A DNA stretch of 64,000 nt from Bacteroidota bacterium (GCA_027491085.1 JAIXWW010000019.1:62001-126000); one strand, 5' to 3'. Positions 47,026 to 55,761 are shown, counted from the stretch's first letter. Numbers and translations are program-made. The notes: generated by a model not told the origin, from the letters alone.

Positions 47026-47055
47026 AACCGTAATTTATATAACAAATTAGTGGTA

Positions 47056-47093
47056 ATGTGTAATGGTGGTATTTTGTTTTATCCTCACATTTG
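47056..47093 (+). promoter_or_regulatory. Shared stress-type promoter, site 2
   Basis: ATGTGTAAT (47056-47064), 20 bases, then TCACATTTG (47085-47093). It lies 72 bases before the start at 47128 and has the same box spacing as sites 1, 3 and 4. Confidence 0.65.
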
Positions 47094-47127
47094 ACTTTAT
47101 ATAAAATCACTATAAACCCCTACTATT

Positions 47128-47445
47128 ATGAACAAAATGAGTTTAGCAATTACTGTTATTATTTTACTATTTACTTTTTTTTCGGTAAAAGCAAAAAACA
47201 AAACAGTTACCAATAAAAATGCCTTGGCATTGCAAAGCACTTCTAATATAAAATCGAATGTCCTTTTAAAACGTCTGGAGATTATAAAAGAAATGGACAA
47301 GAGCCAGATGAATAAAGAAGAGCTAACTAATTTATTAACTGAAGTTCGTGTTATCAAAACACAGTTAATTGCAGTAGATGGTGGTATTTTTATTTCGGCT
47401 GGAGCTTTAATAGTAATCCTCATTGTACTGTTATTTCTTCTTTAA
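47128..47445 (+). CDS. Small membrane protein with N- and C-terminal hydrophobic segments
   Basis: 105 residues. An N-terminal signal or helix (LAITVIILLFTFFSVKA) is followed by a basic helical middle (LLKRLEIIKEMDKSQMNKEELTNLL) and a C-terminal helix (FISAGALIVILIVLLFLL) at the very end. It resembles envelope proteins co-expressed with DUF1003 proteins. The next gene starts directly at its stop codon. It is the first gene under the second stress-type promoter. No function is known. Confidence 0.72.
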   Translation: MNKMSLAITVIILLFTFFSVKAKNKTVTNKNALALQSTSNIKSNVLLKRLEIIKEMDKSQMNKEELTNLLTEVRVIKTQLIAVDGGIFISAGALIVILIVLLFLL

Positions 47446-48003
47446 TTGAAAAACGAGAACATAGATAAATTGCTCTTTGACGAAAACGAACATTTATCAA
47501 AACTCCATCAAATAGTAAAAGATACCTTGGAGTCGGAAGAATTGATCATTCATAATTTATTGAATCCACCCATTGAAACCATTAGCCAAGGGCAACGCAT
47601 TTCAGACAAGGTAGCGCAGTTTGGCGGTAGTTGGAAATTTATTATTCTTTTTGGGGTAGTGTTTACTGTTTGGATTGTGTTTAATGTATTGGCGTTAGGA
47701 GTTTTTAAATTCGACCCTTACCCTTTTATTTTAATGAATTTAATTCTTTCGTGTATTGCTGCATTGCAAGCACCTGTTATACTTATGAGCCAAAATAGGC
47801 AAGAAGAAAAAGACAGAATGCGAGGTGAAAACGATTACATGATTAACCTAAAGGCCGAAATGCAAATAAGAAGCCTTCATCAAAAAATGGATTTATTGTT
47901 GGAGGAGCAAATAAAAACCTTGTTTGAAACCCAACAAAAACAATTTGCCTTACTCAAAGAAATTAACTTAAAGCTTGATAAACTAAAACATGCAGGCTTT
48001 TAA
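47446..48003 (+). CDS. DUF1003 family membrane protein
   Basis: 185 residues from a TTG start directly after the previous stop codon. No ATG is available upstream. Two transmembrane helices (about 62-85 and 92-112) carry the family pattern RISDKVAQFGGSWKFIILFG, TVWIVFNVL, FDPYPFILMNLILSCIAALQAPVILMSQNRQ. A polar helix with an acidic/basic coil follows. DUF1003 proteins are often found with stress genes and have no known activity. Co-translation with the small membrane protein before it is likely. Confidence 0.88.
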   Translation: MKNENIDKLLFDENEHLSKLHQIVKDTLESEELIIHNLLNPPIETISQGQRISDKVAQFGGSWKFIILFGVVFTVWIVFNVLALGVFKFDPYPFILMNLILSCIAALQAPVILMSQNRQEEKDRMRGENDYMINLKAEMQIRSLHQKMDLLLEEQIKTLFETQQKQFALLKEINLKLDKLKHAGF

Positions 48004-48031
48004 TATTCACTGATTTTAAACCAACATAACC

Positions 48032-48256
48032 ATGCAAACCGAAGAAGATTTAAACAAAGAGATATTAACCATAACTATGGATATTGTAAAAAATCATCCT
48101 GAACTTTCAAAGTATTTAGATGAAATGCCAGTTACTATTCCTAATAAGGAAAATCCAGAAATCACTTTGAAGGCCTTAAAAGCTTACAGGCATTCGCTAA
48201 CCACGCTTTTAAGCAAATACGAACAAGGGCATGACACAATTGTGCCAAAACCTTAA
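48032..48256 (+). CDS. Small soluble protein of unknown function
   Basis: 74 residues, no signal peptide. The helical pattern EEDLNKEILTITMDIVKNHPELSKYL and a second helix around KALKAYRHSLTTLLSKYEQGHD suggest a small helical bundle. I do not recognise a family. It lies 28 bases after the DUF1003 gene and before a separate stress-type promoter, and is probably on the DUF1003 transcript. Confidence 0.65.
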   Translation: MQTEEDLNKEILTITMDIVKNHPELSKYLDEMPVTIPNKENPEITLKALKAYRHSLTTLLSKYEQGHDTIVPKP

Positions 48257-48296
48257 TCAATTTAATAAGTGTGATTAATGTAACTTAATTCCATAC

Positions 48297-48334
48297 ATGT
48301 GTAATAGCATTAGTTAGTCAATACCTCACCTTTG
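48297..48334 (+). promoter_or_regulatory. Shared stress-type promoter, site 3
   Basis: ATGTGTAAT (48297-48305), 20 bases, then TCACCTTTG (48326-48334), 74 bases before the CsbD gene. The boxes and spacer match sites 1, 2 and 4. Confidence 0.65.
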
Positions 48335-48370
48335 GAAAGTGTTAAAATACACATTTAAAACAAAAAGGAA

Positions 48371-48559
48371 ATGACAAACTTAACCGAATTAAAAGGCAAC
48401 TGGAACGAAACCAAAGGTAAACTTAAACAAAAATTTGCTTTACTAACTGACGATGATTTGCTACTAGTAGAAGGTAAGCACGATGAAATGATGGGCAAAA
48501 TACAGGCACGTTTAGGTAAAACCAAAGAGGAGATTCAAAAACTAATAGCAGATTTATAG
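48371..48559 (+). CDS. CsbD family stress protein
   Basis: 62 residues with the CsbD core: [24 protein letters not shown] and [25 protein letters not shown]. The length is normal. CsbD proteins are small, highly expressed and induced by general stress (sigma-B in Bacillus). Their activity is unknown. It has its own stress-type promoter and begins a run of envelope and stress genes. Confidence 0.92.
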   Translation: MTNLTELKGNWNETKGKLKQKFALLTDDDLLLVEGKHDEMMGKIQARLGKTKEEIQKLIADL

Positions 48560-48614
48560 TATCTGTATTTAATAAAATATTCTATACTCAATAAATAACA
48601 AAAACATTAACATT

Positions 48615-49055
48615 ATGAAAAAAAAAATCATTAAAGCCATTGCAATTGGCTTTGTATCAATAAGTATTTTAGGTGCATGCAACTCTCCTTCCAAAAAAGT
48701 AGAAAATGCCCAAACCAATGTAAACGAGGCTAACAAAGAATTAGATGAAGCCAATGTAGCTTACTTGGTAGAAGTTGATACTTACCGCAAAGAAGCAATA
48801 GAAAAAATTAATGCTAACAATAAAAGCATTACAGAATTCAACCAACGCATAGCTAAAGAAAAAAGCACAGCTAAGGCGGATTACCAAAAGAAAATAGCTG
48901 AGTTAGAAACTAAAAATACCGACTTAGAAAAAAAATTGACTGATTACAAAGATGACGGGAAAGAAAATTGGGAAAAATTTAAAACAGAGTTTAACCAACA
49001 AATGACTGATTTAGGCGAAGCGATAAAAGGATTAACCATAAAAGATAAGAAGTAA
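48615..49055 (+). CDS. Coiled-coil lipoprotein
   Basis: 146 residues. A lipoprotein signal with lipobox SILGAC (Cys 23) is followed by an almost wholly helical, charged chain with heptads (VENAQTNVNEANKELDEANVAYL, IAELETKNTDLEKKL). It probably sits at the outer or inner membrane as a periplasmic rod. No family with known function. It is in the middle of the stress/envelope run, 2 bases before an outer-membrane barrel gene. Confidence 0.82.
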   Translation: MKKKIIKAIAIGFVSISILGACNSPSKKVENAQTNVNEANKELDEANVAYLVEVDTYRKEAIEKINANNKSITEFNQRIAKEKSTAKADYQKKIAELETKNTDLEKKLTDYKDDGKENWEKFKTEFNQQMTDLGEAIKGLTIKDKK

Positions 49056-49056
49056 T

Positions 49057-49626
49057 ATGAAGAAATTAGCAAGCATTTTAGTAATTGTATTTAGCCTGTT
49101 TCAGTTAAATATTACTGCGCAAGAAAAATTTGGTAAAACACTTAATTTAGGTTTAGGTATTGGTGGCAGAACTGGTTATTATGGTTATGCAGCACGCTCA
49201 TTACCTGTGTTTCATTTAAACTATGAGTTTGATGTAGCTAAAGATTTTACACTAGCACCTTTTATCAGTGTTTCAACGTTTACTAATGATTACTATTGGG
49301 GTAATAACAATAATCCATATAGGAATTATACTTACCGCGAAACTATTATTCCTATTGGTGTTAAAGGCTCTTATTATTTTGATAATTTACTTAAAGCCAA
49401 CAAAAAATGGGATTTTTATTTAGCAGGCTCTCTAGGTTTTGCCATCATTAATCAAAGTTGGGACAATGGCTATAATGGTGATAAAAATTATTACCAAGGT
49501 GGTAGTAATTTATTTTTAGACCTACATATTGGAACTGAATATCACTTTAACAATAGTGTGGGTGCTTTCTTAGATTTATCAAGCGGTGTATCTACCATAG
49601 GTTTGGCTTTTCACGGTAGTAAATAA
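49057..49626 (+). CDS. Outer-membrane beta-barrel protein
   Basis: 189 residues. The signal peptide ends NITAQ at about 21. Alternating-hydrophobicity strands with aromatic ends follow (VFHLNYEF, TLAPFISVSTF, KWDFYLAGSLGF), with Gly-rich turns. This is an OMP-beta-barrel of about eight strands. It is coupled to the lipoprotein gene before it (2 bases). Function unknown. Confidence 0.82.
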   Translation: MKKLASILVIVFSLFQLNITAQEKFGKTLNLGLGIGGRTGYYGYAARSLPVFHLNYEFDVAKDFTLAPFISVSTFTNDYYWGNNNNPYRNYTYRETIIPIGVKGSYYFDNLLKANKKWDFYLAGSLGFAIINQSWDNGYNGDKNYYQGGSNLFLDLHIGTEYHFNNSVGAFLDLSSGVSTIGLAFHGSK

Positions 49627-49634
49627 ATAAGATT

Positions 49635-49787
49635 ATGGGAAATATATTATATGCATTTGCGGTAGTATTAATCATATTATGGGCAATAGGATTTTTAAGT
49701 TATAACGCTGGCGGCTTAATTCATGTGCTTTTAGTAATTGCTTTAGTAGCCATTATTTTAAGAGTAATACAAGGCCGCAAATTATAA
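49635..49787 (+). CDS. lmo0937-type two-helix membrane protein (50 residues)
   Basis: An ATG at 49635 opens 50 codons: MGNILYAFAVVLIILWAIGFLS, YNAGGLIHVLLVIALVAIILRVIQGRKL. This matches the lmo0937 family of tiny two-helix proteins, which occur beside CsbD and YtxH genes. It lies 8 bases after the barrel gene and 34 before the YtxH gene, consistent with co-transcription. Confidence 0.85.
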   Translation: MGNILYAFAVVLIILWAIGFLSYNAGGLIHVLLVIALVAIILRVIQGRKL

Positions 49788-49821
49788 ACAACAATTTTTA
49801 AAAATTTAATAAATAAACAAA

Positions 49822-50076
49822 ATGAACAACGGTAAAGTAGTATTAGGAATGTTAGCAGGAGTAGCTGCTGGTGCAGTATTAGGAATTTTATTCGCTCCTG
49901 AAAAAGGATCGGTAACGCGCAGAAGAATTGCACAAAAAGGTTCTGACACCATGGACGATTTAAAAGACAAATTGGATGAATTAATGGAAACATTAACCGA
50001 CAAGTTTGAAGAAGTTAAGGAAGATGCAATGGATCTTTTTGAAAAAGGAAAAGAAAAAGTGGAAGCATCGAAATAA
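49822..50076 (+). CDS. YtxH domain-containing protein
   Basis: 84 residues. The hydrophobic N-terminal helix (VVLGMLAGVAAGAVLGILFAPEKG) is the YtxH signature, followed by a basic turn (RRRIAQKG) and a charged helix (LKDKLDELMETLTDKFEEVKED). General-stress family, function unknown. It lies in the same run as CsbD and the holin-like gene. Confidence 0.92.
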   Translation: MNNGKVVLGMLAGVAAGAVLGILFAPEKGSVTRRRIAQKGSDTMDDLKDKLDELMETLTDKFEEVKEDAMDLFEKGKEKVEASK

Positions 50077-50135
50077 GCTATTAATTCATAAAAGAATTAA
50101 CACTTAAATACACATAATTTATTTTGACTATAACA

Positions 50136-50486
50136 ATGGAAATGGAAGAGAAATCAACATTTATGGAGCCTTTATTTGAAAGAGCAGAGGCCTATGGTAA
50201 AAGCAGTTTTGAGTTATTAAAACTAAATGCTTTGCAAAAATCAGCATCCATAATTTCAGTATTAGCAGTACGTATTATATTAGTATTATTCGTGGGTTTG
50301 GTTATCCTTAATTTGAATATTGGAGTAGCACTATGGCTTGGTAATGTATTAAACAATATATACTTTGGATTTTTTTGTGTCGCTGCTTTTTACCTAGTTA
50401 TAGTGGGTATTTTATGTGTATTTTTAAATAAGTTTATTCAAAAAAAAGTAAATAGGTCTATTATTAACCAAATACTTACTAAGTAA
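50136..50486 (+). CDS. Phage-holin-like/DUF-type integral membrane protein
   Basis: 116 residues from the ATG at 50136. A TTG at 50124 is the alternative. Two transmembrane helices (about 41-65 and 80-105) sit between charged ends: IISVLAVRIILVLFVGLVIL and IYFGFFCVAAFYLVIVGILCVFL. This matches the putative holin superfamily III (PF07332 type) often found next to YtxH genes in Bacteroidota stress operons. No lytic function is implied. Confidence 0.8.
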   Translation: MEMEEKSTFMEPLFERAEAYGKSSFELLKLNALQKSASIISVLAVRIILVLFVGLVILNLNIGVALWLGNVLNNIYFGFFCVAAFYLVIVGILCVFLNKFIQKKVNRSIINQILTK

Positions 50487-50488
50487 TT

Positions 50489-50878
50489 ATGGCAAAAATG
50501 GACTCAATAGAAATACTAAATTTAGCAATTGCAGAAATGGAATTGAAACAAGCTGCTGATAAAGCTTTATTGCAAGAGCAATTTAAAATTACTTATGCTA
50601 ACTTATCTCCAGCTAATTTAATAAAAAATACATTTAAAGATTTAACTCACAACGATGAGTTTAAAGACGATATTTTAGATACCGCCATTGGCTTAGCTAC
50701 TGGCTATTTATCAAAAATAGTAATTATTGGCAATAGCCATAATCCTTTAAAACAGTTATTGGGTGTGGTATTGCAAATGGCAGTTACCAATATAGTTACC
50801 AATAATACCGATGCTATCAAAACTACTTTGATGGGTTTAATCAATAAATTTTCAAGCAAAAAAGATACTCCTGAATAA
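50489..50878 (+). CDS. Soluble protein of unknown function in the stress/envelope run
   Basis: 129 residues, no signal peptide. It has an N-terminal amphipathic helix (ILNLAIAEMELKQAADKALLQEQFKITYANL) and a Leu/Ile-rich middle (DTAIGLATGYLSKIVIIG) that may associate with membrane. It is 2 bases after the holin-like gene and directly before a large outer-membrane protein gene. It is typically the third gene of YtxH-holin triplets. No activity recognised. Confidence 0.75.
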   Translation: MAKMDSIEILNLAIAEMELKQAADKALLQEQFKITYANLSPANLIKNTFKDLTHNDEFKDDILDTAIGLATGYLSKIVIIGNSHNPLKQLLGVVLQMAVTNIVTNNTDAIKTTLMGLINKFSSKKDTPE

Positions 50879-50879
50879 T

Positions 50880-52712
50880 TTGGGTGTTAAATATATTTTT
50901 GTTGTTATTATTATTTTACTAAGCTTTTATGCTAGCGCACAAATAGTAAAAGATACTAGCAATTTTTACTACAAATTAGAAAAACGTGCTGACAAACATG
51001 TGTTCACTAGTATGGTTTATGATGTGATTTTTGAAAGTATTGATACCATAGAAACTATTGAACCTAATAAGTTTTTAAAGAAAAATGCAGTTAATCCTTT
51101 TTTGAAATACAAAGGAAAAATCATCCGCGACATACATGTAATCGTTCTTGATCCTTTTGGGTATTCCGTAAATAATTTTTATGGTGAAAAACCAGATTAT
51201 TTAGAAAAACTAGGAAATAAATTCCATGTAACTACCAAAGAACACATCATTAAAAACTTACTGCTTTTTAAACCTAACGAGCATGTTGATGTACTTGCAA
51301 TTTCTGAAACAGAGCGTATTTTAAGGCTTTCGCCCTATACTTTTGATGCACGTATTTATGTACAAAAAAATACGGATTCAAAATCTGATAGCATTGATAT
51401 TTTAGTAGTCACACAAGATAGATGGACTGCCACTGCTAGCAGTAATTTTGATTTAACAGCTCCTAATGTAATAGTTTATGATAAAAATATTTTAGGGTTT
51501 GGGCATCAGTATGAACAAGGTTTTGCTTGGAATAATGGTAGACAGCATCTATCAACTTCGGGAAGGTATTCTATATTTAATATCAAAAAAACATATATAA
51601 GCGCAGCTGCATTTTACAGCACTGTTAAAGACGATAATCAGTTTGGTTTAAGTATTGAAAGATTGTTTTTTTCGCCATTAACAAAATGGGCTGGAGGAGT
51701 TAGTTCTACCAAATATTTGGGCGTTTATAATCAAACAAATTATGAAACTGGAATTACCAATAGTTATGCTGTTAATTACAATACTTTTGATATTTGGGCT
51801 GCCAAAAGTTTTAGTCAGGCTAAAAATAAGACCGAATCAACTAATAAACGAATTAGTAATTATATAATAGGTACAAGGTACTTTAAAAGCGAATATTTTG
51901 GTCGACCTTCATTTGCTATTGACACCGATAGGGTTAATAGAGACGAATCTTTATTTTTAATAAATTTAGGTTATTCTCAACGTAAGTATTACCGCGATAG
52001 GTATTTATTTCGTTATGGTGCTAATGAAGATATTCCGCAAGGAAATGTATTTGAAATAGTAGCAGGAACGCTAAAAAAAGAGTTGAATACGCTTGTTTAT
52101 TACACAGGTGTTAAATATGGAACTGGTAAGCATTTTAACAATTTTGGTTACCTCTCTTTAAGTGCAGGTTATGGCACCTTTTATAATTCAAACTATTTAA
52201 AAAATGGAGTGGTAAATTTTGATGTAAACTATTTTACCGATTTGCAGCAACTTCGTAAATGGTATTACCGCCAGTTTGTAAGGTTTAAATTTGTAGAAGG
52301 AATTGATAGAGAAAGTTATGAAAGTTTAAATTTAAACGGCTCTCAAATGTATGGGTTTAGCAGCAATAGCCTAAACGGAAAAAGCAAAGCCATTTTAAAC
52401 TTAGAGTTTGTTTTATACATGCCATATAAGTTTATTGGTTTTCAATTCGCTCCAGTGTTATTTTACAGTGTAGCAGGATTGGCAAATAATTTTGGAAGTA
52501 TGTTTAGCAATACATTTTACCAAGCTTTTGCAGTTGGCATGCTTATACGAAACGAGTACTTAGTTAGTAGCACTTTTGAACTTTCCATTGGTTTTTATCC
52601 ATTCATGCCGGGCACTGCCGATAATAGTTTTGCAGCAAATCCAATAAGCAATTACAACATAAAAGCCCGTGATTATTTTATAACCAAACCCGAATTGGTT
52701 TTGTATAAATAA
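50880..52712 (+). CDS. BamA/TamA-like outer-membrane protein
   Basis: 610 residues from a TTG at 50880, immediately after the previous stop. The signal peptide ends FYASAQ. An N-terminal region (about 40-175) with a POTRA-like pattern (GKIIRDIHVIVLDPFG, KNLLLFKPNEHVDVLAISETERILR, VYVQKN … VVTQDRW) precedes a beta-barrel of about 16 strands. It lacks the terminal Phe typical of BamA and is shorter than BamA, so it may move proteins or lipids or act as a receptor. It ends the stress/envelope run. Confidence 0.75.
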   Translation: MGVKYIFVVIIILLSFYASAQIVKDTSNFYYKLEKRADKHVFTSMVYDVIFESIDTIETIEPNKFLKKNAVNPFLKYKGKIIRDIHVIVLDPFGYSVNNFYGEKPDYLEKLGNKFHVTTKEHIIKNLLLFKPNEHVDVLAISETERILRLSPYTFDARIYVQKNTDSKSDSIDILVVTQDRWTATASSNFDLTAPNVIVYDKNILGFGHQYEQGFAWNNGRQHLSTSGRYSIFNIKKTYISAAAFYSTVKDDNQFGLSIERLFFSPLTKWAGGVSSTKYLGVYNQTNYETGITNSYAVNYNTFDIWAAKSFSQAKNKTESTNKRISNYIIGTRYFKSEYFGRPSFAIDTDRVNRDESLFLINLGYSQRKYYRDRYLFRYGANEDIPQGNVFEIVAGTLKKELNTLVYYTGVKYGTGKHFNNFGYLSLSAGYGTFYNSNYLKNGVVNFDVNYFTDLQQLRKWYYRQFVRFKFVEGIDRESYESLNLNGSQMYGFSSNSLNGKSKAILNLEFVLYMPYKFIGFQFAPVLFYSVAGLANNFGSMFSNTFYQAFAVGMLIRNEYLVSSTFELSIGFYPFMPGTADNSFAANPISNYNIKARDYFITKPELVLYK

Positions 52713-52729
52713 ATAATAAATATAATTAA

Positions 52730-53467
52730 ATGAAACACCCAATACTTTCTCACATACACACCTATCCAACCGAAAAAATAAGCAAGTTAAAAGCTAAACA
52801 GAAAATGATAGCATTAACTGAAACATTGATTCAAATTCAGGATAAGCTATTTGCACAACAAAAATATAAAGTACTGATAATACTGCAAGGAATGGACACT
52901 GCCGGAAAAGACAGTGCAGTTAAGCATGTTTTTTATGGTGTAAATCCAGCAGGATGTAATGTTAAATCGTTTAAAGCACCAACACAAGAAGAACTTGCAC
53001 ATCATTTTTTATGGCGTATAAGTAATCATTGTCCTGCTAAAGGAATGATTCAAATATTTAACCGTTCACAGTACGAAGATGTGTTGATTCCGTTAATGAA
53101 TGAAACATTATCTAAAAACCAGCTAGTAGAAAGATGCAATGAAATCAATAACTTTGAAACAGGATTAATTAATAACGATACCATTTTGATTAAGTTTTTT
53201 CTACATATTTCGCAAAATGAACAATTAAAAAGGTTGGCAGAGCGTAAAACTAATATCACAAAAAAATGGAAGTATCAAAAAGGCGATGTGAAGGATATTG
53301 CCAATCATGAAGCCTTTTTAGAATCGTATCAATTTTTAATAAACAATTCCTTTAAAAAGTCCAATTGGCATGTAGTTCCTGCAGATAAAAAATGGTATAA
53401 AAATTATTTCATTTTAGATAAAATTGTTAAAACCCTTCAAGAGTATAAAATTGAATACCCGAGCTGA
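52730..53467 (+). CDS. ppk2: PPK2 family polyphosphate kinase/polyphosphate:nucleotide phosphotransferase
   Basis: 245 residues with the PPK2 fold. The Walker A-like loop is GMDTAGKDSAVKHVF (near 57). The conserved block SFKAPTQEELAHHFLWRI follows, then the lid module FNRSQYEDVL and RLAERKTNITKKWKYQKGD. The enzyme phosphorylates nucleotides with polyphosphate (or the reverse). Class I versus class II cannot be told without alignment. It lies 18 bases after the OM protein gene. Energy or phosphate-storage functions fit the stress context. Confidence 0.92.
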   Translation: MKHPILSHIHTYPTEKISKLKAKQKMIALTETLIQIQDKLFAQQKYKVLIILQGMDTAGKDSAVKHVFYGVNPAGCNVKSFKAPTQEELAHHFLWRISNHCPAKGMIQIFNRSQYEDVLIPLMNETLSKNQLVERCNEINNFETGLINNDTILIKFFLHISQNEQLKRLAERKTNITKKWKYQKGDVKDIANHEAFLESYQFLINNSFKKSNWHVVPADKKWYKNYFILDKIVKTLQEYKIEYPS

Positions 53468-53474
53468 TTAATTC

Positions 53475-53665
53475 TGATTTATTGATTTGTTGATTTTTGA
53501 TTTGGAGATTGTTTTCACGCTTTGCGTGATTTAATTGTTGGATTGTTAAATTGTTAAATTGCTTAATTGTTTGATTGTTTAATTATTATTGCTTATTGCT
53601 AATTGCCTGTTGCATATTGCATATTGTCTATTGCTAGTTGCCAGAGGCTAGAAGCCCCAAAAACC
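53475..53665. repeat. Low-complexity T-rich simple repeats
   Basis: The stretch consists of short degenerate words: ATTGTTAAATTGTTAAATTG, then TATTGCTTATTGCTAATTGCC, then GCATATTGCATATTG. It is non-coding and common as intergenic filler in Bacteroidota. It ends just before the NnrD gene. Confidence 0.6.
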
Positions 53666-53670
53666 ATCAC

Positions 53671-54492
53671 ATGAAAAAATTGACCAAAAGTACCATCAAA
53701 AATATATTCAAGCCGCGTAAGGCCGATTCACATAAAGGAAATCATGGTCATGCGTTAATAATTGCTGGAAATTTAGGTAAAATGGGTGCAGCCGTTATTG
53801 CCTCAAAAGCTTGCTTACGCTCAGGAGCAGGATTGGTTACAGTTAATATTCTTAAAGAAGAAAGGTTTATTATTCAAACTGCATTGCCTGAAGCAATGGT
53901 TAATTTTAGAACCGATTTAGGTAATGATTTAGAAAATTATTCAGCCATTGCCGTTGGTCCAGGATTAGGGTTAAATGAGGGTAAATTAATTTCCGCTGTA
54001 TTTAATCATTCTCAATGCCCATTAGTACTTGATGCAGATGCTTTGAATATGTTAGCTGCCAACAAAAAATTGTTCGGTAAAATTCCACCACAAACCATTA
54101 TCACTCCTCATCCTAAAGAGTTTGACAGGTTATTTGGGGTGCATGTAAACCATGATGAAAGAATTATCACAGCCGTTAATCAAGCTAAATTGCTTAATAT
54201 AATTATAGTATTGAAAGGAGATAAAACGATTATTACTTATAATGGAATTGTTTATTTTAACACAACAGGAAATGCTGGTTTGGCTAAAGGAGGTTCAGGA
54301 GATGCTTTAACAGGAATTATTACCGCTTTTTTAGCACAAGGTTATGAACCTTTTAAGGCTGCTCAACTAGGAGTTTTCATGCATGGTTTAGCAGCTGATT
54401 TATCATTAAAAAAACAAAGTGTTGAAAGTTTATTGATTACTGATGTAATTGAAAATATGGGTAAAGCGTTTAAAAGTATTTATCCTGACTAA
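53671..54492 (+). CDS. nnrD: ADP/ATP-dependent NAD(P)H-hydrate dehydratase
   Basis: 273 residues from the ATG at 53671. An upstream frame to 53638 adds only vector-like residues. The enzyme repairs hydrated NAD(P)HX. Landmarks are NHGHALIIAGNLGKMGAAVIASKA, AVGPGLG, VLDADALN, TPHPKEFDRL and NAGLAKGGSGDALTGII with the catalytic Asp. The N-terminal NnrE epimerase domain of the usual bifunctional Nnr protein is absent, so the epimerase must be elsewhere or not needed. Confidence 0.93.
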   Translation: MKKLTKSTIKNIFKPRKADSHKGNHGHALIIAGNLGKMGAAVIASKACLRSGAGLVTVNILKEERFIIQTALPEAMVNFRTDLGNDLENYSAIAVGPGLGLNEGKLISAVFNHSQCPLVLDADALNMLAANKKLFGKIPPQTIITPHPKEFDRLFGVHVNHDERIITAVNQAKLLNIIIVLKGDKTIITYNGIVYFNTTGNAGLAKGGSGDALTGIITAFLAQGYEPFKAAQLGVFMHGLAADLSLKKQSVESLLITDVIENMGKAFKSIYPD

Positions 54493-54522
54493 ACATGTGA
54501 TTTATATAATAACTTCTGTTTT

Positions 54523-54560
54523 TAGTGTAATATAATAACCTCCTCTGCTTATCATATTTG
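54523..54560 (+). promoter_or_regulatory. Shared stress-type promoter, site 4
   Basis: TAGTGTAAT (54523-54531; GTGTAAT core), 20 bases, then TCATATTTG (54552-54560). It lies 72 bases before the nitroreductase gene at 54595. Box content and spacing match sites 1-3. Confidence 0.6.
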
Positions 54561-54594
54561 TAAGGCATTTTTAAATAATTAAAAAGCAATCCTT

Positions 54595-55263
54595 ATGAAT
54601 ATAATTGAAGCTTTAAATTGGCGCTATGCTACGAAGCGCATGAATGGCAAAACCATTCCAAAAGAAAAATTACAAATTATTTTAGATGCCATTTATTTAG
54701 CTCCTTCTTCATACGGTTTACAACCATATTCTATAATAGTTATTGAAAATTTGGAGTTAATGAAAAAAATTCAACCCATAGCTTATATGCAACCTCAAAT
54801 TACTGAGGCTTCTGTTCTGTTGGTTTTTGCGGCTTGGGATTGTTTAACCCAACAAAAAATTGATGAATACATAACTCATGTAGCTAAAGTTAGAAATATG
54901 AGTGAAGATAGCTTAAAACGCATCAAATTAGAAATAGGTAATCTACTTAAAAATACTGCTGAAGAAAACTTTTGTTGGCACGCCAAACAAGCAAGTATAG
55001 CTTTAGGTGTAGCCTTATGTGCAGCAGCTTTAGAGCAAATTGACTCTACTCCAATGGAAGGCTTTAACAGCGTTGATTTAGATGAAGTATTGCAATTAAA
55101 AGAACGCGGTTTACGTAGTGTATCTATCATGGCTTTAGGTTACCGCGATATAGAAAACGATCCATTGGTGAATCTTCCTAAAGTTCGAAGAAATAAGGAA
55201 GAATTATTCATATCTATTCAATCAGAAATTGGCTTTACTGCCAGTAATATCAATAATATTTAA
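54595..55263 (+). CDS. Nitroreductase-family NAD(P)H-dependent oxidoreductase
   Basis: 222 residues of the FMN nitroreductase fold: WRYATKRMNG at the start, PSSYGLQPYSIIVI, HAKQASIALGVALCAAALEQIDSTPMEGF, and ALGYRDIENDPL. The dimeric flavoenzyme reduces nitro compounds, quinones or similar. No substrate is visible. It is the first gene of a likely operon (nitroreductase, Dps, Mla lipid transport) led by a stress-type promoter, which fits protection against redox damage. Confidence 0.9.
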   Translation: MNIIEALNWRYATKRMNGKTIPKEKLQIILDAIYLAPSSYGLQPYSIIVIENLELMKKIQPIAYMQPQITEASVLLVFAAWDCLTQQKIDEYITHVAKVRNMSEDSLKRIKLEIGNLLKNTAEENFCWHAKQASIALGVALCAAALEQIDSTPMEGFNSVDLDEVLQLKERGLRSVSIMALGYRDIENDPLVNLPKVRRNKEELFISIQSEIGFTASNINNI

Positions 55264-55287
55264 TCATTTAAAAAATCCAAAAAAATT

Positions 55288-55761
55288 ATGAAACCACAAA
55301 TAGGAATTTCAGAAAAACATTTATCAGTTAGCATTGAAATGCTTTCAATTATTTTAGCCGATGAAATGGTGCTTTACGTAAAAACACGCAAGTTTCATTG
55401 GAATGTATCAGGCGAAAGTTTTATGGAATTACATAAACTTTTCCAAAATCAATATACTGAGTTGGAGGAAACCATTGATTTAATAGCTGAAAGAATTGGT
55501 AAACTAGGTGGTAAAACAATTGGAACTATGCACGAATTTGCTAATTTAACAAGGCTTAAAGAATCGCCCAATAAATATCCTAATCAAAAAGATATGATGA
55601 AGGAATTATTGGAAGATTACGAAACTTTGATAGTTGAAATTAGAAAAGATATTGAAACCTGTAACGAAAAAAATAAAGATGCAGGCACTGTTGATTTTTT
55701 AACTGCTGTTATGGAACAACATGAAAGTACAGCTTGGGTTTTACGCAGGTATTTAAACTAA
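55288..55761 (+). CDS. dps: Dps-family DNA-binding/ferritin-like stress protein
   Basis: 157 residues. The four-helix bundle has the ferroxidase residues in KFHWNVSG (His near 35) and ELEETIDLIAERIGKLGG (Asp/Glu near 62). Dps dodecamers store iron, remove peroxide and coat DNA in stationary phase or starvation. It lies 25 bases after the nitroreductase gene and 10 before MlaE, so it is probably on one stress-regulated transcript. Confidence 0.95.
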   Translation: MKPQIGISEKHLSVSIEMLSIILADEMVLYVKTRKFHWNVSGESFMELHKLFQNQYTELEETIDLIAERIGKLGGKTIGTMHEFANLTRLKESPNKYPNQKDMMKELLEDYETLIVEIRKDIETCNEKNKDAGTVDFLTAVMEQHESTAWVLRRYLN

